From positions 1 through 5,756 of the forward strand of contig JAHFUU010000191.1 in assembly GCA_023264915.1 (NCBI GenBank): DNA of 5,756 nucleotides, read 5' to 3'. The translations under genes and the position numbers were made by a program. Below, in pieces: positions 1 through 5,255 of the stretch (the first letter of the stretch is position 1; every line of letters starts with the position of its first letter). Source of the stretch: Microthrixaceae bacterium. GTDB taxonomy: Bacteria > Actinomycetota > Acidimicrobiia > Acidimicrobiales > Acidimicrobilacustridaceae. The notes under the pieces are model-generated. The model ran no database searches. It was not told where the DNA came from and saw only the letters and a list, made by a program, of their open reading frames with translations.

Positions 1-2
1 CC

Positions 3-557
3 TACGCCAGCCTCCGATCCACACTTGCCCGCCTCGACCCCCGGGCCCGCCACTCCGTGCTCGCGACCTTCACCGAGCTGTGCCTGGAGGAGGGTGTCTC
101 CGTCGACTTGCGTGATGCCCGCGCTCTCGCTCACCGCATCCTCGGCAGCGCGCCGACCCTGCAAGAAGCAGACCTGGACGACACCGCAGTGAGCGTCCTG
201 GGAAACGACCTCCTGCCGGGCTGGTACGACGAATGGGTCCTCGTGGAGGCCGAGGATTGGCGTCAACTCCGGCTTCACGCCCTCGAGGCCCTCACGGCTC
301 GCCTCCTCGACATGGAACGCTATGGCAACGCCTCCGCGGCTGCCCTCGCTGCCATCAGAGCCGAACCGTTGAGAGAGAGCGCCCGCGGGGCACTCATCCG
401 CGTGCACCAGGCCGAGGGCAACCAGTCCGAAGCCATCCGCGAGTACGACCGTTACTGTCGCCTCCTCCAAGCGGAGCTGGGCCTCCAACCCACTGCTCGG
501 CTCCGAGGTCAGCTCACCGCAACCGATGCCAGTTCAGACCCGCGCTCGTCGAGGTGA
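3..557 (+). CDS. SARP/AfsR-type transcriptional regulator with BTAD domain, C-terminal part (5' end outside window)
   Basis: The frame is open to the left edge, giving 184 visible residues; the GTG at 57 is internal, not the start. Residues 1-33 fit the end of an OmpR-like winged helix (helix ASLRSTLARL, then the wing). GVSVDL at 31-36 marks the usual junction to the bacterial transcriptional activator domain (BTAD). BTAD hallmarks are LLPGWYDEWV (70-79), the LRLHALEAL helix (89-97), and the TPR-like stretch at 119-164 with RAEPLRESAR, EYDRYCRLL and ELGLQPT. The protein stops about 20 residues after the BTAD, so there is no NB-ARC or TPR extension as in AfsR: downstream of the DNA-binding domain it is a short SARP. 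Family members bind direct repeats near -35 and activate secondary-metabolism or other cluster genes; that role is inferred from family, as is the absence of any unusual N-terminal fusion. The stop lies six bases before the next gene's start, so the two are probably co-transcribed. Confidence 0.9.
   Translation, partial: YASLRSTLARLDPRARHSVLATFTELCLEEGVSVDLRDARALAHRILGSAPTLQEADLDDTAVSVLGNDLLPGWYDEWVLVEAEDWRQLRLHALEALTARLLDMERYGNASAAALAAIRAEPLRESARGALIRVHQAEGNQSEAIREYDRYCRLLQAELGLQPTARLRGQLTATDASSDPRSSR
551..554 (+). promoter_or_regulatory. Shine-Dalgarno GAGG for the lipoprotein hydrolase, abutting the regulator's stop codon
   Basis: GAGG is followed directly by the TGA stop of the upstream regulator, nine bases before the GTG at 564. 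This supports the GTG start and suggests that ribosomes finishing the regulator help initiate the hydrolase. No separate promoter is visible in the six-base gap. Confidence 0.55.
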
Positions 558-563
558 CGCTCG

Positions 564-647
564 GTGCGACCAGCGGCCCGGATCACAACGGTCGTGCAAG
601 GTGCCGCACTGGCCATGTCGGTCGCAGTCGGCCTGACCAGCGCGTGC
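564..647 (+). other. Lipoprotein signal peptide with lipobox (residues 1-28)
   Basis: The n-region has Arg2 and Arg6, the h-region is about 18 mostly small or hydrophobic residues, and LTSA precedes Cys28. This matches the general prokaryotic lipoprotein pattern (two small/hydrophobic residues, one more, then A/G/S and Cys), although Thr rather than Leu lies at -3. After the Cys come Thr-Pro-Ala-Pro-Asp and a disordered linker, typical of a tethered exported enzyme. If Cys28 is not lipidated, the protein would be released or anchored by the h-region. Confidence 0.7.
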
Positions 648-2555
648 ACGCCCGCGCCTGATGGCGCCAACCCCCCTGCCACGAGCGGCACGGGAGCCGA
701 CACCACTCTGGTCGAAAGCCAAGCCGGGGAACCTTCCCCGAGCCCGTTGCTCGACTCCCCCCTGCCACCGCCCGTGCATGTGCGGGACACACCCGACGCC
801 GTGACCCTTGCCGACCCATCCTTCGAACCGCTCCCGGGTGCACGCGCCGAGCACGGGACACTTGGCGGAGCCACCTACCAGATCGAGCTACCCGACAACT
901 GGAACGGCCGACTCGTGCTCTGGATGGAAGGCTTCGGCGCACTGGCACCGGAAGCGAAGGTGTCTCCTCCGAGCTTCCGCCGGTCGCTGATCGCCGGTGG
1001 GACTGCCTGGGCCTCGTCGAGCTTCTCCAGCACCTCGCTGATCCCCGGTCGCGCCGCTGACGAGACCGCTGCCCTATGGGACCATTTCGTGTCTTCGCAC
1101 GGCCGGCCCAAGCGGACCTATGTCACCGGCGCGTCGATGGGTGGGTGGGCGACCCACATCGCCGCCGAGCGCTACGCGAACCGCTTCGACGGCGCGCTCG
1201 GCCTGTGTGGCGCGGTCGGCACCACGCCGGCGATGCGCATCTCTGTCGAGCAGCTCGTGGCCGCCGCGTACGTGCTGGGCATCGACCAGGCCGCGTTCGA
1301 TGCTGCGCCCAGCCTCGACCAGCTGACGGAGACGACCATCCGTCCGGCCCTCTCGGATCCCGCCACTAGGGCGCGTTACGAGTCGATCATGGTCGGCATG
1401 ACCGGTGGTCCACGAGCGTTCGCGCGCGAGGGCTTCCGCTTCGAGGAGGAGACCAACTGGCAAAGGGCACGCCTGCTCGTCGTCGGGCGCCTCGTCCCAC
1501 CACACGAGGGACCCTACCGACTCGCACCGGGTACCGATGCCGACAGTGATGACCTCAACCGACGCGCCATCCAGCTCCCGTTCGACGATGGCTCGTTCCG
1601 GCGCTTCAGCGAGGGCATGGAGGTCACCGGCCAGCTCGCGATCCCCCTGCTCACGATGCACACGACCGGTGACGGCCAGGTGCCGATCGAACAGGCACAG
1701 CTCCTTCACCAACGCGTCGCCGCGGCAGGAAGGAGCGACCTGTTGGTGCAGCGCGTGGTCCAGGACAGCGGCCACTGCGGCTTCACGACGACTGAGGAGG
1801 ACGTCGCGCTCGACTCGCTGTTCGGCTGGGTCGAACGAGGACTCAAAACCGAGGGAACGGACCTCTCCAGAACCGATCTCACCCACCTGGATCGCACCTT
1901 CGAGCTCCAGCCGCGCCCGGGACTTCCCGCTGCCGACGACGTCGTGGGCGCGGGCGAGCGGGTGACGGCCCGCGGAAGCGCCACATTGGACGGCGCGTCG
2001 TTCGACGCGCAGTGGCTGGGGGCGGTGGTGCGCGCCGAGGGCCTCGTCACGCCATGCCAGGTCGCGCTGGCGATGGTGGACGGGGGTCGTTACGAGATCA
2101 CTGTCCTCGGCGACAACGAGGGCAGGGGCTGTGGCCGTCCAGGTGCGGAAGTCGTTCTGTGGACCTACGTCAACAACACCAAGCTCTACGCCACGCAGCC
2201 GTTCACCTGGCCCACCGGACGAGAAGCACCCGTCGACGTCGCGTTCTCCACGACCAACCCCGGCAAGGACAGGGCCGTCACCGAGCTCAAGGGCGAGGTG
2301 TACCGGCCCGACGGCCGGCACGCTCCACCAGGCACGCTGGTGGAGGCCTATGTCGGCGGCGCGCGCTGCGGTGTCGCGACAGTCCGCCGCGTGGGCAGCT
2401 ACGCCGGGTTCAGCCTTTCCGTTGCCGGCCCTGACACCATCGCCAAATGCCAAACCGGGGCACTGGTGACCTTCCGCGTCGACGGCAAGCCCGCGCCCGA
2501 GACGGCCCGGAACATCCCGGACCAAGCCGGAACGGTCGACCTGACCACTGGGTGA
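564..2555 (+). CDS. Secreted lipoprotein, alpha/beta hydrolase with two C-terminal Cys-containing beta modules
   Basis: This 663-residue protein starts at GTG 564, which gives a complete lipoprotein signal: Arg2 and Arg6, a hydrophobic stretch at about 9-27, then LTSAC with Cys28 as the likely lipidated residue. The ATG at 615 would remove the positive n-region, so 564 is preferred. Residues 29-80 are a Pro/Ser/Thr-rich linker. The hydrolase core follows: strand ELPDNWNGRLVLWMEGFG (108-125), nucleophile elbow GASMGGW with Ser191, an insertion of about 120 residues (225-345) that could form a cap, Asp370 in HTTGD and His404 in DSGHCGF. These form a plausible Ser-Asp-His triad. The opening resembles secreted hydrolases that carry an NWNG...HG(Y/F) motif, but the His is Glu122 here. 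Residues 473-560 and 574-661 are a duplicated beta module. It presumably acts outside the membrane as an esterase, lipase-like enzyme or peptidase; the substrate cannot be told from sequence. It sits directly behind a SARP regulator and is probably in its operon. Confidence 0.87.
   Translation: MRPAARITTVVQGAALAMSVAVGLTSACTPAPDGANPPATSGTGADTTLVESQAGEPSPSPLLDSPLPPPVHVRDTPDAVTLADPSFEPLPGARAEHGTLGGATYQIELPDNWNGRLVLWMEGFGALAPEAKVSPPSFRRSLIAGGTAWASSSFSSTSLIPGRAADETAALWDHFVSSHGRPKRTYVTGASMGGWATHIAAERYANRFDGALGLCGAVGTTPAMRISVEQLVAAAYVLGIDQAAFDAAPSLDQLTETTIRPALSDPATRARYESIMVGMTGGPRAFAREGFRFEEETNWQRARLLVVGRLVPPHEGPYRLAPGTDADSDDLNRRAIQLPFDDGSFRRFSEGMEVTGQLAIPLLTMHTTGDGQVPIEQAQLLHQRVAAAGRSDLLVQRVVQDSGHCGFTTTEEDVALDSLFGWVERGLKTEGTDLSRTDLTHLDRTFELQPRPGLPAADDVVGAGERVTARGSATLDGASFDAQWLGAVVRAEGLVTPCQVALAMVDGGRYEITVLGDNEGRGCGRPGAEVVLWTYVNNTKLYATQPFTWPTGREAPVDVAFSTTNPGKDRAVTELKGEVYRPDGRHAPPGTLVEAYVGGARCGVATVRRVGSYAGFSLSVAGPDTIAKCQTGALVTFRVDGKPAPETARNIPDQAGTVDLTTG
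1980..2243 (+). repeat. Protein-level repeat, module A of the hydrolase C-terminus (residues 473-560)
   Basis: The module has a beta-rich pattern with Cys498 and Cys523. Core landmarks are GAVVRAEGLVTPC, then GGRYEITVLGDN, then C-G-R-P-G-A-E-V-V-L. It aligns with module B around both Cys residues: C-x-V-A at the first, and C-x-x-(x)-G-A-x-V at the second, with Cys spacings of 25 and 27. The two Cys probably form a disulfide in the exported protein. The likely role is an Ig-like or Cna-B-like stalk or binding domain, which is an inference. The repeat shows at the protein level; I did not see long identical DNA. Confidence 0.6.
2283..2546 (+). repeat. Protein-level repeat, module B of the hydrolase C-terminus (residues 574-661)
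   Basis: This is the second copy, with Cys602 and Cys629. Landmarks are PPGTLVEAYVGGARC, then GSYAGFSLSV, then CQTGALVTFRVDGKPA. The pattern (value-like strand, Cys-Gly-x-Ala-T, G-x-Y-x-x-x-x-x-V, Cys-x-x-G-A-x-V-x-F) resembles small modules I recall at the ends of secreted proteins from Chloroflexota and Actinomycetota, though I cannot name a Pfam family with certainty. It ends two residues before the protein's C-terminus. Confidence 0.6.
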
Positions 2556-2756
2556 GCGCGCTCCGAGATGTCGACGCCGGGTCCAGGCCCAACCCGCGCG
2601 GGACCGTGACGCTGCGGTGATGGTCGTCTTGTAGGTTCGGGCCATCTCGGCGCTTGAAGGGTGGACCTCGTGAGTCGCAGGCCAGAGCACGGCGCACACG
2701 GACTGAGAGGGGGATGGGGAACCGGGCCACTCGACGCCGCCCTCCCCTGACCACCG
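2556..2756. other. Spacer between hydrolase and small ORF; no gene recognised
   Basis: About 200 bases lie between the hydrolase stop and the small ORF. No tRNA, convincing promoter or intrinsic terminator with a T tract is visible. It holds an 8-base inverted repeat (CCGAGATG at 2563-2570 and CATCTCGG at 2643-2650), a perfect 10-base palindrome CCCGCGCGGG at 2593-2602, and another, GAGCGCGCTC, spanning the stop at 2554-2563. In GC-rich DNA such short palindromes are expected by chance. The region could hold the hydrolase's transcript end and the small ORF's promoter. Confidence 0.5.
2563..2650. repeat. Imperfect inverted repeat just after the hydrolase stop
   Basis: Arms CCGAGATG (2563-2570) and CATCTCGG (2643-2650) can pair, enclosing 72 bases that also include the self-complementary CCCGCGCGGG (2593-2602) and a short GGTCC/GGACC pair (2580-2584 and 2601-2605). 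This could fold as a 3' UTR structure acting as a Rho-independent-like barrier without a T tract. The arms are short and the loop is long, so chance is a good alternative. Confidence 0.2.
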
Positions 2757-2966
2757 ATGACCCACACCCGCACCGGAATGCTCTTCATCCGAGCGTGGTT
2801 CGAAGATGGCTCGTCCCGGCCGTTGAGGGCCACCATCCAAAGCACAGGCGATGTGACGAACGGGATCGAGGGTGGGCGCACAGTCACTGATGTCGAAGCG
2901 GTGTGCGCTCAGGTCCGGATCTGGCTCGAAGACCTCGAGGAATCGGAAGGACCCGCTCGAGGCTGA
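2757..2966 (+). CDS. Small hypothetical protein, 69 residues
   Basis: I do not recognise a named family. An in-frame stop at 2748 limits the start to ATG 2757 or ATG 2778 (residue 8); the latter gives a neater N-terminus, MLFIRAWFEDG. Neither has a good Shine-Dalgarno sequence, so the mRNA may be leaderless. The predicted fold is two or three beta strands (LFIRAWFEDG, LRATIQSTGD, RTVTDV) followed by an amphipathic helix (DVEAVCAQVRIWLEDLEES). This strand-strand-helix order, with the R-A-W...L-R-A-x-I...V-x-x-W-L-E pattern, resembles short uncharacterised actinobacterial proteins I have seen, but I cannot verify that. Balanced composition and C/G-biased third positions favour a real gene over the Arg-rich overlapping frame at 2654-2890. 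It is soluble, with no signal or membrane segment, and converges with rsfS, leaving 43 bases between stop codons. Confidence 0.55.
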   Translation: MTHTRTGMLFIRAWFEDGSSRPLRATIQSTGDVTNGIEGGRTVTDVEAVCAQVRIWLEDLEESEGPARG

Positions 2967-3009
2967 CCTGCGCGAGCTGAGGTGTGCTCGTCGTGCCCCT
3001 TAGGACGCG

Positions 3010-3429
3010 TCAGACCGTGGCGCTCGCGTGCCAGTCGAGTCGGGGCACGTCAGCCCACAGGCGCTCGAGCTCGTAGTACGCGCGAGCGTCGTCCAAGAAG
3101 ACGTGGACGACAAAGTCGCCGTAGTCCATGAGAACCCACTGAAGGCCCTCGAGGCCCTCGATCGACCGGGGCTTGGGGCCCCCGCCATCGCACAGCTTCT
3201 GCTCTATCTCCTCGCACAGCGCCTTGACCTGCCGGGTGTTGCGGCCACTGCAGATCACGAAGAACCCGGTGATGCCGAGCACATCGCCGACGCTCAGGAC
3301 AACGACCTCGTCGTCGGTCTTCCCTGCCGCCGCGCGGGCTGCGGACTGGACCCAGGACTCGATGGAAGCCGCGCCGCCCTGGCCCGCGGGCCCCGGTCCG
3401 CGTTCTGCCTCAGGCACTGTGTCAGGCAC
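3010..3429 (-). CDS. rsfS: Ribosomal silencing factor RsfS (Iojap/DUF143 family)
   Basis: The protein has 139 residues. RsfS binds ribosomal protein uL14 on the 50S subunit and blocks joining with 30S, shutting down translation in starvation or stationary phase. The family domain runs from about residue 23 to 130: SIESWVQSAARAA helix, VVVLSVGDVLGITGFFVICSG (42-62; usually D-x-x-x-x-x-x-x-T-D-Y-F/F-F-V-I-x-S-G), RNTRQVKALCEEIEQ (63-77), EG at 91-92, WVLMDYGDFVVHVF (98-111) and YYELERLWADVP (118-129). All hallmark segments are present. The first 22 residues are a Pro/Gly/Glu-rich extension, not conserved in the family, but the GTG at 3429 is supported by an excellent Shine-Dalgarno sequence five bases upstream. 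It overlaps the preceding membrane-protein gene by 8 bases, so it is almost certainly the distal gene of the nadD operon. Confidence 0.95.
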   Translation of the reverse strand: MPDTVPEAERGPGPAGQGGAASIESWVQSAARAAAGKTDDEVVVLSVGDVLGITGFFVICSGRNTRQVKALCEEIEQKLCDGGGPKPRSIEGLEGLQWVLMDYGDFVVHVFLDDARAYYELERLWADVPRLDWHASATV

Positions 3430-5173
3430 CCGTTCCTCCCTTGATCGTGACCGGCACCGTTCCGAGGTTCTGTGGCGGGCTGGTGATCACGGTCTGCTGC
3501 GACGAAGGCGGCTTGGCCGCGTAGTCGCCGCCGAGGATGACCGTCACGTCCACGTCATGGACCGGGTCTGCGCTCTTGGCGAGCTCGCCTACGCCCAGTG
3601 CCGCCAGCAGCTTCTCTGCTGCTGGCCTTTGAGTGTCCTCATAGAAGATGACCTGGGTGGTCTTGACGTCGAAGCCGGCAGCGTTGCCGATGCCGCTTAT
3701 CTGGGCTCCGGCGGCCACCAGAGCGGGTGTCGCCCCGACACCGTGCTCGAGCTTGCCGGTCCCGTCTAGCACCCTGGTTCGCAGCCGGGAGCCCGGCGTG
3801 GCCTCGATCGGGAAGGGGATGATCCGAGCGATCTGAGCTTGGGCGTCCGGGGCCAGGTACAGCGTGCCCTTCCGGTCAAGGGTGGGCACCGGCTTCACAG
3901 AGAGCGCCTCGACAGCGACCTGCGCCTTCGCCAATGCCGGCAGGAAGTGCGTGAGGCCCGCTTCGGTATCGCCACGCAGCTCCACGGGACCGGTGGCGAG
4001 CTTGACGATCAGTGCGTTCCAGAACTCCTCGTTCCGGTGCAGTCGGCTGAGGTCGTCGCCTGACAGGCTGGGCGTTGCCAGGTACCCTCCGACCGCGGAG
4101 GGTTCGAGCACGATCGGACCCTTTGGAAAGGTCCCCACTCCGGGCACATCGATCGTCTCAGACGCCACAAAGGACAGCGGGCCCACGTTGGTGAGAAGGC
4201 TCGCCCACTGGTTGGCGTCGATGACCTGAACCTCTTGCATGCCCGCGCCGAGCAGCGCCTGCACCGCGCTGACGAGAGCGGACTGGCCTGAATCGGCGAA
4301 AACCCTTGACAACGGAGCCTTGCCCTCGGCGGGCACCGTCGTGACGGGGATGAACACGACCCCGCCGACCTTGTCGCTGGTCTGGCTGGCAACCGTCAGG
4401 CCCGCGAGCTGTCCGGTGTCGTCGACCTGGATCAGCAGCAGCGTGGGTGTCGGAGGCGTGATGGCTTGGTACCCGGGAGCCTTCTCGTCGCGGTTGGAAA
4501 CCTCGAACTTGCCCTCTTTGGACTGAAGCAACAGGCTCCATCCCGTCATCATCAACACTGGGATCGAGACGACCAGCAACGCGAGCACAACAGGGAACAG
4601 GTACCTCCACGGCCAGCTCTGAGGGCGCCGCTCGGACACGCGCCGACCACGCTTGGGCTGCCTTCGGGGTCTCAGATCGACCCTCTTGGAGCGAGCCGGA
4701 CCGTCGAGCTTCCTGGCGTCGGCGGCCTTTGCCGAGCGCTGGGCCTCCGCGGCCTTCTCAGCTGACCCGAGGCGCTTGCCATCGACCCCGAAGTCCGGAC
4801 TTGGTTCGGCAACGGAGCCCGGGGGCACCTTGGACGATTGGCTCCCACGCCGACCTCTCACCGCCCTGGTCGACTGCCCTCCATCGGTGAGTCGTGAGCC
4901 GCGCCATCTGCGACTCGCGCTCTGGGTGCCATCCGGGTCGGACCGGGCCGCTCCGGCAGAGCGCCGCTGTCGGGCCGGACCGGCGGCCGCGAGCGCGGCA
5001 AGCCCCTCGACCCCTTCGCGGGAGGACCCGGCGTCCACGCCGGCGGCCGGGGAACCGCCGTCGCGCGGACCGCCCCCAGGTGTCGAGTGGCCGGCAGCTG
5101 GTGACTGATCCATGCCGGAGTGAGAGCGGCCGGAGCCCTCGATGCCCTGGCCCCGGTCCGCGGGCACTGTCAT
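3422..5173 (-). CDS. Single-pass membrane protein with degenerate LCP-like domain and C-terminal LytR_C domain
   Basis: From the ATG at 5173 this is 583 residues. Residues 1-187 are a disordered, Arg/Ser/Gly/Ala-rich cytoplasmic tail, with a basic stretch at about 153-184. A membrane segment lies at about 189-210, topology N-in by the positive-inside rule. Residues 244-410 look like an LCP (LytR-CpsA-Psr) fold: strand TLLLIQVDD, then VGGVVFIPVTTVP, then helix SALVSAVQALLGAG and EVQVIDANQWASLLTNVGPL. The usual catalytic Arg/Asp positions are absent, so activity as a cell-wall glycopolymer ligase is doubtful. Residues 464-551 match LytR_C: RTRVLDGTGKLEHGVGATPALVAAGAQI through DVDVTVILGGDY. A 32-residue tail follows. 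Start choice: ATG 5173 has GAGGT upstream; ATG 5275 would overlap nadD by 20 bases and add 34 residues but has no Shine-Dalgarno; ATG 5116 is also possible. LCP or LytR_C genes between nadD and rsfS are common in actinobacteria. The last bases overlap rsfS. Confidence 0.85.
   Translation of the reverse strand: MTVPADRGQGIEGSGRSHSGMDQSPAAGHSTPGGGPRDGGSPAAGVDAGSSREGVEGLAALAAAGPARQRRSAGAARSDPDGTQSASRRWRGSRLTDGGQSTRAVRGRRGSQSSKVPPGSVAEPSPDFGVDGKRLGSAEKAAEAQRSAKAADARKLDGPARSKRVDLRPRRQPKRGRRVSERRPQSWPWRYLFPVVLALLVVSIPVLMMTGWSLLLQSKEGKFEVSNRDEKAPGYQAITPPTPTLLLIQVDDTGQLAGLTVASQTSDKVGGVVFIPVTTVPAEGKAPLSRVFADSGQSALVSAVQALLGAGMQEVQVIDANQWASLLTNVGPLSFVASETIDVPGVGTFPKGPIVLEPSAVGGYLATPSLSGDDLSRLHRNEEFWNALIVKLATGPVELRGDTEAGLTHFLPALAKAQVAVEALSVKPVPTLDRKGTLYLAPDAQAQIARIIPFPIEATPGSRLRTRVLDGTGKLEHGVGATPALVAAGAQISGIGNAAGFDVKTTQVIFYEDTQRPAAEKLLAALGVGELAKSADPVHDVDVTVILGGDYAAKPPSSQQTVITSPPQNLGTVPVTIKGGTGA
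3435..3442 (-). promoter_or_regulatory. Strong Shine-Dalgarno (AAGGGAGG) of rsfS inside the upstream gene
   Basis: On the minus strand AAGGGAGG is followed by five bases (AACGG) and the GTG start of rsfS. It contains the full GGAGG core and lies within the last codons of the LytR_C-domain gene. It fixes the rsfS start at 3429 and suggests efficient translation independent of, or on top of, coupling to the upstream gene. Confidence 0.8.
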
Positions 5174-5176
5174 CGC

Positions 5177-5181
5177 ACCTC
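5177..5181 (-). promoter_or_regulatory. Possible Shine-Dalgarno (GAGGT) deciding the start of the LytR_C-domain protein
   Basis: On the minus strand GAGGT is followed by GCG and the ATG at 5173. The spacing is on the short side (four bases from the last G of GAGG), but neither alternative start (5275, 5116) has a comparable site. This is the main reason for preferring the 583-residue form. Confidence 0.45.
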
Positions 5182-5255
5182 GCGCGGGGCTTGCGCGCGC
5201 GTCTGGCCTGGCCAATGACAAGGTTGGAGTTTGCCGGCCACGGCCTCGGACCAAC

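Noticed and set aside
57..59. GTG as the start of the SARP-type regulator
   Set aside because: The frame stays open to the left edge and the upstream residues look like the end of the winged-helix domain, so this is an internal Val codon.
2554..2602. GC palindromes after the hydrolase as an intrinsic terminator
   Set aside because: GAGCGCGCTC and CCCGCGCGGG have no room for a loop at full pairing and no following T tract; such palindromes are common by chance in GC-rich DNA.
1074..2840. 588-codon open frame on the minus strand opposite the hydrolase
   Set aside because: It has the composition of a GC-rich shadow frame (R/G/A/V/E-rich, no recognisable domain) and lies opposite a gene with a clear signal peptide and catalytic triad.
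2654..2890. 78-codon plus-strand frame overlapping the small ORF
   Set aside because: It is Arg-rich without hydrophobic periodicity (KGGPRESQARARRTRTERG), typical of a shadow frame; the 2757-2966 frame is more protein-like.
3028..3769. Plus-strand open frames opposite rsfS and the 3' part of the LytR_C gene
   Set aside because: Both sit opposite well-supported genes, show no domain pattern of their own and have no ribosome binding site.
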